A stretch of 64,000 nucleotides of DNA from DASPWW01 sp963803425 (GTDB taxonomy: Bacteria; Actinomycetota; Thermoleophilia; Solirubrobacterales; 70-9), in the NCBI GenBank assembly GCA_963803425.1, contig CAWDMA010000003.1, positions 1 through 64,000 on the forward strand, written 5' to 3'. Each line of letters opens with the position of its first letter. Position 1 is the first letter of the stretch. Positions 9,264 to 19,434 of the stretch are shown piece after piece. The position numbers and the translations under genes are program-made. The notes under the pieces were generated by a model. It worked only from the letters and a program-made list of their open reading frames with translations, searched no databases and had not been told where the DNA came from.

Positions 9264-10738
9264 CCGCCCAGATCATCCCGGTCGACCCCTTCGACCTCGT
9301 GGTCTTCGGCGGCACCGGCGACCTCGCGCGCCGCAAGCTGCTGCCGGGCCTGTACTATCGCGACCGGGACGGCCAGCTGCCCGCTGCGAGCCGGATCATC
9401 GGCTGCGCCCGCAGCGAGCTCGGGCCGCGAGGCCTTCGTGGCGCAGATCGACGCCGCGCTCCGGCGACACGTGCCCGAGGCGGATCTGGACGAGCTCTGC
9501 CTCGGCCGCTTCCTCGACCGGCTGCGCTACGTCGCGATCGATGCCGCAGGCGGCGAGCGGCTTCGAGGCGCTGGCGGCGGAGCTGGCCGATCCCGAACGC
9601 GTACGCGTCTTCTATCTGGCGACCTCGCCGGACCTGTTCGGCCCGATCTGCGGCCACCTGGCGGCCGCGGGCCTGATCACGATGCAGGCGCGGGTGGTGC
9701 TGGAGAAGCCGATCGGCCACGACCTCGCCTCGGCGCGGGCGATCAACGACCAGGTCGGCGCGGTCCTGGCCGAGGACCAGATCTTCCGCATCGACCATTA
9801 TCTGGGCAAGGAGACCGTCCAGAACCTGATGGCGCTGCGCTTTGCCAACTCGCTGTTCGAGCCGCTCTGGAACGCCGCCCACGTCGACCACGTGCAGATC
9901 ACGGTCGCCGAGAGCCTCGGGATCGAGGGCCGCGGCGCCTATTACGACACCGCCGGCGCCTGCGCGACATGGTCCAGAACCACATGCGTGCAGCTGCTCT
10001 GCCTGGTCGCGATGGAGCCGCCGACCCGGCTCGAGGCCGACGCGGTCCGCGACGAGAAGCTGAAGGTGCTGCGCGCGCTGCGCCCGATCGCGCCCGACGA
10101 GGTCTCGATCAGGAGCGTGCGCGGCCAGTACCGCGCCGGCGCGATCGACGGCGACCCGGCGCCCGGCTACCTGCAGGAGATCGGCGCCGAGGCGAGCATG
10201 ACCGAGACCTTCGTCGTCCTCAAGGCCGAGATCGAGGGCTGGCGCTGGGCAGGGGTGCCGTTCTACCTGCGCACCGGCAAGCGGCTGCCGCAGCGCGCCT
10301 CCGAGATCGTGATCCAGTTCCGTGCAATCCCGCACTCGATCTTCAGCCTGGACGCCGGTTCGATCACCGCCCAACCGCCTGATCGTCCGCCTGCAGCCCG
10401 ACGAGGGCATCAAGCTGTTCCTGATGGCCAAGGACCCGGGGCCGGGCGGCATGCGCCTGCGCGAGGTGCCGCTCAATCTGAGCTTCGCCGAGACCTTCCG
10501 GGTGCGCAACCCGGACGCCTACGAGCGGCTGCTGATGGACGTCGTGCGCGGCAATCCGACGCTGTTCATGCGTCGCGACGAGGTCGAGGCCGCCTGGGCC
10601 TGGATCGAGCCGATCATCGAAGCCTGGCGCGAACGCGGCGAGCCGCCCAAGCCCTACACCGCCGGCAGCTGGGGGCCGTCGGCCGCGATCGCCCTGATCG
10701 AGCGCGACGGTCGCACCTGGCACGAGGATGGGGCATGA
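9260..10738 (+). CDS. zwf: glucose-6-phosphate 1-dehydrogenase (frameshifted)
   Basis: It oxidises glucose 6-phosphate to 6-phosphogluconolactone, making NADPH, at the entry to the Entner-Doudoroff and pentose phosphate routes. Visible are the Rossmann start LVVFGGTGDLARRKLLPGLY, the active-site motif RIDHYLGKETVQNL with the catalytic His region, and PFYLRTGKRLP. The C-terminus GSWGPSAAIALIERDGRTW is canonical. Frame changes fall near 9425, 9560, 9965-9985 and 10375. The length (about 490 residues) is normal. The start ATG 9260 overlaps the end of the kinase gene. The next gene is edd; neither pgl nor eda lies in this window. Confidence 0.9.
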
Positions 10739-10792
10739 TCGCCTCGGCGCCGATCGCCGCCGGCCCCACGTTCTGAAGAGCGAGAGCACGCC

Positions 10793-12658
10793 ATGCATGC
10801 CCGCATCACCGAGGTCACCGAGCGCATTGCGGAGCGTAGCGCCGCCACGCGCCGGACTTACCTGGATCACATCCACGCCGCAGCTCAGAAGGGCCCGAAG
10901 CGGACCGCGCTGTCCTGCAGCAACCTCGCCCATGGCTTTGCCGCCTGCGACCTGCACGACAAGGAGGCGCTCAAGGGGCCGGCCAAGGCCAACATCGCGA
11001 TCGTCTCCTCCTACAACGACATGCTCTCGGCCCATCAGCCGCTCGAGCGTTTTCCCGCCTTGATCAAGGAGGCGGTGCGCGAGGAGGGCGCGGTCGCGCA
11101 GTTCGCGGGCGGCGTGCCGGCGATGTGCGACGGCGTCACCCAGGGCCAGCCGGGCATGGAGCTGTCGCTGTTCTCGCGCGACGTGATCGCGCTGGCGACC
11201 GCCGTCGCGCTGTCGCACGACATGTTCGACGGCGCGCTCTATCCTCGGCATCTGCGACAAGATCGTGCCGGGCCTGGTGATGGCGGCGCTGAGCTTCGGC
11301 CATCTGCCCGCGATCTTCGTGCCCGGCGGCCCGATGCCGTCGGGCCTCTCGAACGCCGAGAAGGCCAAGATCCGCCAGCAGTACGCCGCCGGCGAGGTCG
11401 ATCGCAACGCGCTGCTCGAGGCCGAGAGCGGCTCCTACCACTCGCCCGGCACCTGCACCTTCTACGGCACCGCCAACTCCAACCAGATGCTGATGGAGAT
11501 CATGGGCCTGCACCTGCCGGGCGCGCTCGTTCGTCAACCCGAACACGCCGCTGCGCGACGCGCTCACCAAGGCCGCCGCCCGCGCGGATCACGCAGATCA
11601 CGGCCCTTGGCAACGACTATACGCCGGTCGGCGAGGTGGTCGACGAGCGGGCGGTGGTCAACGCGGTGGTCGGGCTGCTCGCGACCGGCGGCTCGACCAA
11701 CCACACGATCCACCTGATCGCGATGGCGCGCGCGGCCGGCATCCAGCTGACCTGGGAGGACTTCGCCGACCTCTCCGAGGTCGTGCCGCTGATCGCCCGG
11801 GTCTATCCCAACGGGCTGGCCGACGTGAACCACTTCCACGCGGCCGGCGGCATGCAGTTCCTGATCGGCGAGCTGCTCGATGCCGGGCTGCTGCACGAGG
11901 ACGTCCGCACGGTCTCGGGCCAGGGCGGTCTCGAGCGTTACTCGAAGCGCCGGTCATCGAGGACGACCGGCTGGTCTGGCGGCGCGCGGCGCGCGCGAGC
12001 GGCGATCCGACGATGCTCGCGCCGGCCGACAAGCCGTTCAGCGCCAACGGCGGGCTCAGGCTCCTGCGCGGCAATCTCGGCCGGGCGGTGATCAAGGTCT
12101 CGGCGGTCAAGCCGGAGCGCCGGCTGATCGAGGCGCCGGCGCTGGTCTTCGACGACCAGTCCGAGCTCCAGGAGGCGTTCAGCGCGCGGCGAACTGGAGC
12201 GCGACTTCGTCGCCGTGGTCCGCTTCCAGGGGCCGAAAGCCAATGGCATGCCGGAGCTGCACAAGCTGACCCCGACGCTGGGCGTGCTCCAGGACCGGGG
12301 CTTCAAGGTCGCGCTGGTCACCGACGGCCGGATGTCGGGCGCCTCGGGCAAGGTCCCGGCCGCGATCCACGTCACGCCCGAGGCGGCCGAACGCGGGCCG
12401 CTCGCCAAGGTCCAGAACGGCGACCTGATCCGTCTCGATGCCGCCGCCGGCCGCCTGGAAGCGCTGGTCGACGAGGGCGAATGGGCCTGGCGCACGGCGG
12501 CCGAGCCCGACCTCTCCCCCTATACGCGCGGTCTTGGCCGGGAGCTGTTTGCGGCCTTCCGGGCTGTGGTCACCCGCGCCGATGCCGGCGCGGCGGCGAT
12601 CTCGTTCCTGCCGGAGCCACGATCCCCGACGCGGGCCGAAGCCGATGCTGCATTCTGA
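10793..12658 (+). CDS. edd: phosphogluconate dehydratase (frameshifted)
   Basis: Edd dehydrates 6-phosphogluconate to 2-keto-3-deoxy-6-phosphogluconate using an iron-sulfur cluster. The IlvD/Edd signatures are present: PAMCDGVTQGQPGMELS with the cluster-type Cys and, near the end, LVTDGRMSGASGKVPAAIH. GSYHSPGTCTFYGTANSNQM carries another conserved Cys, and GGSTNHTIHLIAMARAAGI is canonical. Frame changes occur near 11245, 11530, 11580, 11945 and 12185. Length after repair is about 610 residues, as expected. Its position right after zwf points to an Entner-Doudoroff route for the imported hexose. Confidence 0.9.
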
Positions 12659-12728
12659 ACGGGTGCCTTCGGGCTGGACCGCCGGCAGCGGGTGAACGAA
12701 GAACCATCAGGACAGGGGGGACCGGACG

Positions 12729-13998
12729 ATGACGACGAGGGAGGGGGATGTCCACGGGCTCGCGCGCAACGCCATGGCGTATGTGCTCGCCGGCGGCCGC
12801 GGCTCGAGGCTCCTGGAGCTGACCGACAAGCGCGCCAAGCCCGCGGTCTTCTTCGGCGGCAAGTCCCGGATCATCGACTTCGCGCTCTCGAATGCGATCA
12901 ACTCCGGCATCCGCCGGATCGCGGTCGCCACGCAGTACAAGGCGCACAGCCTGATCCGCCACCTGCAGCGCGGCTGGGGCTTCTTCCGCCCCGAGCGCAA
13001 CGAGAGCTTCGACATCCTGCCGGCATCGCCAGATGGTCTCCGAGCACCAGTGGTATCTCGGGACCGCCGATGCCGTGACCCAGAACATCCAGATCATCGC
13101 GAGCTACGACCCGGACTACATGGTGATCCTGGCCGGCGACCACATCTACAAGATGGACTACGCGCTGATGATCGGCCAGCACGTCAGCTCGGGCGCCGAC
13201 GTCACGGTCGGCTGCCTGGAGGTGCCGCGGCTGGAGGCGACCGGCTTCGGCGTGATGCACATCGACGCCGAGGACCGGATCGTCGACTTCCTGGAGAAGC
13301 CGGCCGACCCGCCGGGCATGCCGGACAAGCCCGAGATGGCGCTCGCCAGCATGGGGATCTACGTGTTCGCGACCTGGTTCCTGTTCGAACAGCTCAAGCG
13401 GGACGCCGAGGACCCGAACTCCAGCCACGATTTCGGCAAGGACATCATCCCGTACCTGGTCAAGAACGGCAAAGCGGTGGCCCACCGCTTCCCGCGCTCC
13501 TGCGTGCGCAGCGAAATGGAGAAGGAGGCCTACTGGCGGGACGCCGGCACGGTCGACGCCTATTGGGAGGCGAACATCGACCTCACCGACTTCGTGCCGG
13601 CGCTCGACCTGTACGACCAGAGCTGGCCGATCTGGACCTACGCCGAGATCACGCCGCCGGCGAAGTTCGTGCACGACGAGGACGGCAGGCGGGGCATGGC
13701 GACGAGCTCGCTGGTTTCGGGCGGCTGCATCGTCTCGGGCGCCAGGATCGACAAGTCGCTGTTGTTCACGGGCGTGCACGCCCACTCCTACAGCGAGCTC
13801 GCCCACGTCGTGGCGCTGCCCTACGTCCATATCCATCGCGGGGCGCGGTTGCGCAAGGTGGTGATCGACCGCGGCGTCGAGATTCCGCCCAACCTGGTGG
13901 TCGGCGAAGACCCCACCCTCGACGCCAAGCGGTTCCGCCGCACCGACAAGGGCGTCTGCCTGATCACCCAGCCGATGATCGACCGGCTGCAGGATTGA
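12729..13998 (+). CDS. glgC: glucose-1-phosphate adenylyltransferase (frameshifted once)
   Basis: GlgC makes ADP-glucose from ATP and glucose 1-phosphate, the committed step of bacterial glycogen synthesis. The N-terminal nucleotide-binding block AYVLAGGRGSRLLELTDKRA is clear, with RAKPAVFFGGKSRIIDFALS next. YMVILAGDHIYKMDY and RDAGTVDAYWEANIDL match the family, and the C-terminal left-handed helix part follows (SLVSGGCIVSGARI). A single frame change near 13023 (ESFDILPAS to QMVSEHQWYLGTADA) breaks an otherwise full-length protein of about 422 residues. It is followed by glgA and pgm, giving a compact glycogen block. Confidence 0.92.
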
Positions 13999-14104
13999 CC
14001 GCGCATGCGCCCGCGGCGCGACGGCCCGGAACACGAGGGTGCGGCGGACGCCGCGCGCGACGATGACGAAACCCGGGCGATCTCTGAGCGAAGGGAGGCC
14101 GGCA

Positions 14105-15316
14105 GTGGCAGACATCAAAAAGGCGGTGCTGTTCACCAACGAGTACCCGCCCAATGTCTATGGCGGCGCCGGCGTTCACGTCGAATATCTGAGCCGGGCG
14201 CTGGCCCGGCGGATCGCGGTCGAGGTGCGCTGCTTCGGCGACCAGCGGAGCGACGATCCGAGGCTCACCGTGCGCGGCTATCCGGCCTGGGCGGAAAGCA
14301 AGGAAAATACGGACCCGCGCTTTGGCGGCGCGCTCGATGCCTTCCACCGCTCACTGGCAATGGCCAAGGACACGATCGACGGCGACGTCGTCCACTGCCA
14401 CACCTGGTACACGGACATGGGTGGCCTGCTCGCCGGCAAGCTCTGGGGCGTGCCCTATGTGCTGAGCATCCATTCGCTCGAGCCGCTCCGGCCCTGGAAG
14501 GTCGAGCAGCTGGGCAACGGCTATCATCTGAGCAGCTGGATCGAGCGGACCGCGATCGAGCAGGCGGACGCGATCATCGCGGTCTCCAAGGAGACCCGCG
14601 AGGACGTGCTGCGGCTGTTCGAGATCGATCCGGCACGGGTCCACGTGATCCACAACGGCATCGACCCCGAGGAGTACCGGCCGACCGGCAGGACCGATGC
14701 GCTCGAGCGTCATGGGATCGACCCGGCCCGGCCCTACGTGCTGTTCGTCGGCCGGATCACCCGCCAGAAGGGCATCATCCACCTGGTCGATGCGATCCCG
14801 GAAATCGATCCGGAACTCCAGATCGTGCTTGCCGCAGGCGCCCCGGACACCCCCGAGATCGGCCGCGAGATGACCGCACGGGTCGCCGAGGTGAGCGCCA
14901 CGCGGCCGGGCTTGATCTGGGTCCGCGAAATGCTGCCGCGCCCGGAGGTGATCCAGCTGTACGAGCACGCGGCGGTGTTCTGCTGCCCCTCGGTCTACGA
15001 GCCGTTCGGCATCATCAATCTCGAGGCCATGGCCTGCGAGACCGCGGTGGTCGCCGCCAAGGTCGGCGGCATCCCCGAGGTCGTGGTGCCGGAGGAGACT
15101 GGCCTCCTGGTCGATCTGGCGCTCAAGCCCGGGACCTTCGAGCCGGCCGACCCCGTCGCGTTCTCGTCCGGGCTCGCCGCCGCGATCAACCGCCTCGGCC
15201 GGGAGCCCGGGCTGCGCGCGGGGATGGGCAAGCGCGGCCGCCAGCGGGTGCTCGATCACTTCAGCTGGGACGCGATCGCCGAGACCACGCTGGACCTCTA
15301 TCGCACGCTCCGATGA
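14105..15316 (+). CDS. glgA: glycogen synthase, actinobacterial/corynebacterial GlgA type (GT4)
   Basis: An intact GT-B glycosyltransferase of about 403 residues. I chose GTG 14105 because AAGGGAGG lies at 14091-14098 and because it gives the start VADIKKAVLFTNEYPPNVYG; the open frame upstream has no conserved residues. GGAGVHVEYLSRAL is the donor-loop block, FVGRITRQKGIIHLVDAI starts the second Rossmann domain, and PSVYEPFGIINLEAMACETA contains the E-x7-E motif of GT4. This subfamily (glgA_Coryne) uses ADP- or UDP-glucose. It sits between glgC and pgm, consistent with glycogen synthesis. The absence of frame changes contrasts with both neighbours. Confidence 0.88.
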   Translation: MADIKKAVLFTNEYPPNVYGGAGVHVEYLSRALARRIAVEVRCFGDQRSDDPRLTVRGYPAWAESKENTDPRFGGALDAFHRSLAMAKDTIDGDVVHCHTWYTDMGGLLAGKLWGVPYVLSIHSLEPLRPWKVEQLGNGYHLSSWIERTAIEQADAIIAVSKETREDVLRLFEIDPARVHVIHNGIDPEEYRPTGRTDALERHGIDPARPYVLFVGRITRQKGIIHLVDAIPEIDPELQIVLAAGAPDTPEIGREMTARVAEVSATRPGLIWVREMLPRPEVIQLYEHAAVFCCPSVYEPFGIINLEAMACETAVVAAKVGGIPEVVVPEETGLLVDLALKPGTFEPADPVAFSSGLAAAINRLGREPGLRAGMGKRGRQRVLDHFSWDAIAETTLDLYRTLR

Positions 15317-15350
15317 CGTCGCCTCGTCGCCCGCAGCGGAGGACCGCCCG

Positions 15351-16985
15351 ATGCCCGTGAGAACGATCGCCACCACACCGTTCGAAGGCCAGCGCCCGGG
15401 CACCTCGGGCCTGCGCAAGAAGGTGCCGGTGTTCCAACAGCCGCACTACCTGGAGAACTTCGTCCAGGCGGTGTTCGACAGCCTCGAGGGCTTCCGGGGC
15501 CAGACGCTGGTGGTCGGCGGCGACGGCCGCTACCACAACCGCGAAGCCGTGCAGACCATCCTCAAGATGGCGGCGGCCAACGGCTTCGGGCGGGTCCTGG
15601 TCGGCCGGGGCGGCCTGCTCTCGACGCCCGCGGCCTCGGCCGTGATCCGCAAGCACCAGGCGTTCGGCGGCATCATCCTGTCGGCCAGCCACAATCCCGG
15701 CGGCCCGGACGGCGACTTCGGCATCAAATACAACGTCACCAACGGCGGCCCGGCGCCCGAGGGCGTGACCGAGGCGATCTACCGGCGCACGTGCGAAATC
15801 CACGAGTACCGGATTCTCGATGTGCCCGACCTGACGCTCGAGCGAGTGGGAACAACCCGGCTCGGCGAGGCCGTGGTCGAGGTCATCGATCCGGTCGCCG
15901 ACTACCGGGAGCTGATGGCGAGCCTGTTCGACTTCGAGCGCATCCGGGCGCTGTTCGCGAGCGGCTTTCGGATCCGCTTCGATGCCATGTCCGCGATCAC
16001 CGGCCCCTATGCCCGGGCGATCCTGGAGGAAACGCTGGGCGCGCCTGCGGGCTCGGTGATCAATGGCGAGCCGCTGCCGGATTTCGGCGGCCACCACCCG
16101 GACCCGAACCCGGCGCACGCCAAGGAGCTGATCGCGGCTGATGATGGGTCCGGACGCGCCCGATTTCGGCGCCGCCTCGGACGGCGACGGCGATCGCAAC
16201 ATGATCGTCGGCCGCGGGCATCTACGTCACGCCCTCAGACAGCCTCGCGATCCTCGCCGCCAACGCCCATCTGGCGCCGGGCTACGCCGGTGGCCTTGCT
16301 GGCATCGCGCGCTCGATGCCGACCTCGCAGGCCGCGGACCGGGTCGCCGAGGCGCTGGGCATCGGCTGCTACGAGACGCCGACGGGCTGGAAGTTCTTCG
16401 GCAATCTGCTCGATGCCGGGCTCGCGACCCTGTGCGGCGAAGAAAGCTTCGGCACCGGCTCCAACCACGTGCGCGAGAAGGACGGCCTCTGGGCGGTCCT
16501 GCTCTGGCTCGACATCCTGGCCGCGCGGCGCCAGCCGGTCGCCGAGATCGTGCGCGACCACTGGGCGCGCTACGGCCGCAACTACTATTCGCGCCACGAC
16601 TACGAGGAGGTCGACGCCGACCGCTGCCGCCGGTCTGATGGACGACCTGCGCGCGCGCCTGCCCGACCTGCCCGGCGAGCGCTTCGGCGACCTCGTGGTC
16701 GAGCAGGCCGACGACTTCAGCTACACCGACCCGGTCGACGGCTCGGTCAGCACGCAGCAGGGCATCCGGCTGCTGTTCGCGGGCGGCGCGCGGATCGTCT
16801 ACCGCCTGTCCGGCACCGGCACCGCCGGCGCCACCTTGCGGGTCTATCTCGAACGCTTCGAGCCCGACCCGGCCCGCCACGACCAGGACCCGCAGGCCGC
16901 GCTCCGGCCCCTGATCCGCCTTGCCGATCAGCTCGCCGGCATCCAATCCCGCACAGGCCGCCCGGAGCCTTCCGTCATCACCTGA
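15351..16985 (+). CDS. pgm: phosphoglucomutase, alpha-D-glucose specific (frameshifted)
   Basis: It interconverts glucose 1-phosphate and glucose 6-phosphate, linking glycogen metabolism with zwf. Evidence: GTSGLRKKVPVF at the start, the phosphoserine loop LSASHNPGGPDGDFGIKYN, the metal loop ASDGDGDRNM, the sugar-recognition loop CGEESFGTGSNHVREKDGLW and the phosphate-binding end YRLSGTGTAGATLRVY. Frame changes occur near 16135, 16215 and 16625; after repair the length of about 545 residues is normal. It ends the plus-strand sugar block and converges with the carotenoid operon on the other strand, with a gap of 55 bases. Confidence 0.9.
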   Translation: MPVRTIATTPFEGQRPGTSGLRKKVPVFQQPHYLENFVQAVFDSLEGFRGQTLVVGGDGRYHNREAVQTILKMAAANGFGRVLVGRGGLLSTPAASAVIRKHQAFGGIILSASHNPGGPDGDFGIKYNVTNGGPAPEGVTEAIYRRTCEIHEYRILDVPDLTLERVGTTRLGEAVVEVIDPVADYRELMASLFDFERIRALFASGFRIRFDAMSAITGPYARAILEETLGAPAGSVINGEPLPDFGGHHPDPNPAHAKELIAADDGSGRARFRRRLGRRRRSQHDRRPRASTSRPQTASRSSPPTPIWRRATPVALLASRARCRPRRPRTGSPRRWASAATRRRRAGSSSAICSMPGSRPCAAKKASAPAPTTCARRTASGRSCSGSTSWPRGASRSPRSCATTGRATAATTIRATTTRRSTPTAAAGLMDDLRARLPDLPGERFGDLVVEQADDFSYTDPVDGSVSTQQGIRLLFAGGARIVYRLSGTGTAGATLRVYLERFEPDPARHDQDPQAALRPLIRLADQLAGIQSRTGRPEPSVIT

Positions 16986-17040
16986 ACGATGGGGCGCGGC
17001 CCGCGCCAGGCAGACCGCACCACTGGATCACGCCCGATCC

Positions 17041-17496
17041 TCATGACGGCGGAGCGCCGACCCACCGTTGCAGGTCCTCGAGCCAGCGGGTCGCTCGGCG
17101 GCGGTTGACGCCGAAATCCCAACAGCCGAAGCGGGCGCGGCTGTCGAGGACCAGGCTGGAGCGCTCGGGTCCGAGCGCGATGATTTCGGCGCGCACCAGA
17201 TCGGGAAAGCGGAACACCAGCGAGCCCTGGACATGCAGGCTGCGCCAGGCGCGCTCGACCCGTCCGCGCAGCACGGTGCGTGGCTGTTCGGAGGCAAGCG
17301 CGAGCCAAGCCTGCCACAGCTCGGCCGCAGCTGCGGCGAACACCGGGCTCGGGGCATCGGCGGGGCCGGGCCAGCCCGGGGGCGCGACGCGGAACCCACG
17401 CCGCCGGGACGCCGGCGCCAGCGCGCGAAGTGGCGGCAGTCGGTGATCGCTGACCCGGCGCGGCGCTCTCGGCACGTCCGTAACCGCAACCCTCAA
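17041..17496 (-). CDS. DUF1499-domain protein of the carotenoid operon
   Basis: About 150 residues. The C-terminal half is clearly DUF1499: GSLVFRFPDLVRAEIIALG, ERSSLVLDSRARFGCWDFGV and NRRRATRWLEDL. A TTG at 17496 overlaps the TGA of the glycosyltransferase gene upstream (TTGA), giving translational coupling; a GTG 24 bases further in is an alternative start. No signal peptide is seen. DUF1499 has no established biochemical role as far as I know. Its place at the end of a carotenoid operon suggests a lipid or pigment-related function, but that is inference. Confidence 0.75.
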   Translation of the reverse strand: MRVAVTDVPRAPRRVSDHRLPPLRALAPASRRRGFRVAPPGWPGPADAPSPVFAAAAAELWQAWLALASEQPRTVLRGRVERAWRSLHVQGSLVFRFPDLVRAEIIALGPERSSLVLDSRARFGCWDFGVNRRRATRWLEDLQRWVGAPPS

Positions 17497-18617
17497 GCCG
17501 GATAGACGCGACCGCGCCAGACGGCCGGGCGGCCGCGCCAGCCCGCGACCAAGGCGCTCCATTGCAGCGCCAGCAGGAGCATCATGCCGATGGGGTGGCC
17601 AAGCGCGCCCCGCCAGCTCTGCCGGAGACGGAGCACGAGCGCGATCCGCGTGCCATAGACGAGAGCACAGGCCAGCGCCGATGCCGCAAGCGCCGGCCCG
17701 CTGCCCCCCGCGAGCGCCGGCAGCAGCAGGCCGAACGGCAGGACGTGGCCGCCGCCGAGCAGTGCGCTCCAGACCGGCAGGCCCGACGGCGTCGCCATGC
17801 CTTCGGTGGCATTCTTGGCGAACCCGCGCCAGACCTGCCGTCCGCCCCGATACATCCGGCACTGCGCCAGGCCGGTCGCGTCGAACAGGTCGGTGGTGCA
17901 GCCCGCCCGGCGGAAGGCGCGCGGCAGCATCAGCCCGTCGTGGCGCGAACTCCTGATCGCGGCGTGACCGCCGGCCCGAAGGTAGGCGTCGCGGCGCACC
18001 GCAATCAGCTGGCCGCAGCCGGCCGCGAACGCCGGGCTGCGGCTCCGGCGCGCGCGCCAGATCGGCAGGTAGCCGAGCAGGAGCACGTGAATCAGCGGCA
18101 CGATCAGCGCCTCGGCGAGCGTGCCGGTCCGTTGCCGGGGAAAGCCGCTCGCGAGGTCGAGCCCCTCGTGCTCGAGCCAGCCGGCGATGCGAGCCAGCGC
18201 GTCGGGGGCGAGGCGCACGTCGGCGTCGAGAAACACCATCAGCGGCTGGCGCGCTTCGCCGGCGAGCAGATGGCAGGCGTGCTGCTTGCCGCACCAGCCG
18301 GGCGGCAGCGGCGGCGCGCCGACCAGCCGCAGGCGGGCATCGTCCTGCATGTGCGCGGCCACGACCGCCGCCGTGCCATCGGTCGAGCCGTCGTCGAGCA
18401 CGATCACTTCGAGCTCGACCCCCTCGCTGGCGAGACCGGCCCGGAGCGAGGCGCCGATGTCGGCCGCCTCGTCGCGCGCGGGGATCAGCAGCGACACCCG
18501 GTATCGTGAACCGGCCGGGCACCGCGGCGGCGCCCGGAGGACCCGGAGATTGACCACAGTCATGACCGTCGGCAGCAGGGCGAGCGCCAGAGCTGCATAG
18601 GCGAGGACGTCGAGCAT
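17493..18617 (-). CDS. family 2 glycosyltransferase, CrtQ-like (carotenoid acid glycosylation)
   Basis: Intact, 374 residues. A membrane anchor (MLDVLAYAALALALLPTVMT) precedes the GT-A fold: VSLLIPARDEAADIGASL, the acceptor loop GWCGKQHACHLL, the metal-binding FLDADVRL, and C-terminal hydrophobic segments ending WRGRVYPA. The W-GK-HAC block, the DAD motif, FRMY-like (QCRMYRGG) and the terminal WKGR-Y-like residues match what I recall of staphylococcal CrtQ, which glycosylates 4,4'-diaponeurosporenoate. It overlaps the acyltransferase gene (TGATG) upstream and the DUF1499 gene downstream. Together with the desaturases and the aldehyde dehydrogenase this supports a glycosyl-carotenoate pathway. 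Confidence 0.82.
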   Translation of the reverse strand: MLDVLAYAALALALLPTVMTVVNLRVLRAPPRCPAGSRYRVSLLIPARDEAADIGASLRAGLASEGVELEVIVLDDGSTDGTAAVVAAHMQDDARLRLVGAPPLPPGWCGKQHACHLLAGEARQPLMVFLDADVRLAPDALARIAGWLEHEGLDLASGFPRQRTGTLAEALIVPLIHVLLLGYLPIWRARRSRSPAFAAGCGQLIAVRRDAYLRAGGHAAIRSSRHDGLMLPRAFRRAGCTTDLFDATGLAQCRMYRGGRQVWRGFAKNATEGMATPSGLPVWSALLGGGHVLPFGLLLPALAGGSGPALAASALACALVYGTRIALVLRLRQSWRGALGHPIGMMLLLALQWSALVAGWRGRPAVWRGRVYPA

Positions 18618-19432
18618 CAGCGCTCCGGCCGCCCATGCCCGGGCGCGAGGCGCTCGCCGCGGGTCGCGGCGCGCGCCCGCCGGACGAAATCATAGATGCC
18701 CCCGGCGCCGCTGCGCCCGCGCAGCACGAGTTCGAAACGGCTCGGATCGCGGGTCATGGCGTCGGCCGCGAGCGCGTCCATGGTCGAGGTCAGATGCTGC
18801 TCGAGGCGGGCCTGCCAGCTCGCGACCGAGCCGCGATCACCGCCCGCGAGCGGCTCGCCGAAGCGACAGAGGGCCTCCGGCAGACGTTCGGCAAAGAACG
18901 GATATTCGAGCGCCAGCGGCAGCGCGACGATGCCCTCGCGATGCGCCATCAGGTGCGCGGTGCCGGGGCGCAGGCGCACCGGCCGGACCCGCGGGTCGGC
19001 GAACGCGCCTTCGGCGGTGACCCACAGCATGGCATCGGGCTCCGCGAGGATCGCCGCGCTCGTGCGCAGGAACGCGGCGGCACCACGGCGGCCGCCGGGC
19101 TCGATCCCGAACACGCCGATCCGGCGCATGAAGCGGTAGCGCTCGAGCGCGGCGGCGTCCATCGGGCCGTAGCCCTTGCGGCCGCGCAGCAGCGTGGTGG
19201 CGAGCACGATGAACAAGGCGGGGTCCCACCACGAGGGGTGATTGCTGTAGACAATCGCCGCCCGGCCCGGCGGCAGGCGCGGCAGGCCCGCCCTGGCGAT
19301 CCGGACAGCGTGGAAATGCCGCCGCATGTGCCGTCGCATCACCGCGCCGAAGAAGCGGCAGAGCGTCGGCGAGCGAGCCCTGATGACCTCGGCGTCGGCC
19401 GTGCTGCCGCCCGTGCCGCGACCGGTGCCCAT
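18617..19432 (-). CDS. PlsC-like 1-acyl-sn-glycerol-3-phosphate acyltransferase family protein
   Basis: Intact, 271 residues. The acyltransferase motif I is VYSNHPSWWDPALF, the NHxxWWD form of HxxxxD. GVFGIEPGGRRGAAAFLR corresponds to motif II and LWVTAEGAFADPRVRP to the motif III (PEG-type) region. The start ATG 19432 lies two bases after the stop of the desaturase gene. In this operon it is placed to add a fatty acyl chain to the glycosyl carotenoate, the last step of staphyloxanthin synthesis, which CrtO performs in Staphylococcus. Assignment to the pigment, and not to phospholipid synthesis, rests on gene context. Confidence 0.8.
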   Translation of the reverse strand: MGTGRGTGGSTADAEVIRARSPTLCRFFGAVMRRHMRRHFHAVRIARAGLPRLPPGRAAIVYSNHPSWWDPALFIVLATTLLRGRKGYGPMDAAALERYRFMRRIGVFGIEPGGRRGAAAFLRTSAAILAEPDAMLWVTAEGAFADPRVRPVRLRPGTAHLMAHREGIVALPLALEYPFFAERLPEALCRFGEPLAGGDRGSVASWQARLEQHLTSTMDALAADAMTRDPSRFELVLRGRSGAGGIYDFVRRARAATRGERLAPGHGRPER

Positions 19433-19434
19433 GC

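Noticed and set aside
17562..18509. Long plus-strand frame opposite the CrtQ-like gene
   Set aside because: Shadow of an intact gene with clear glycosyltransferase motifs; repetitive Gln/Arg/His composition.
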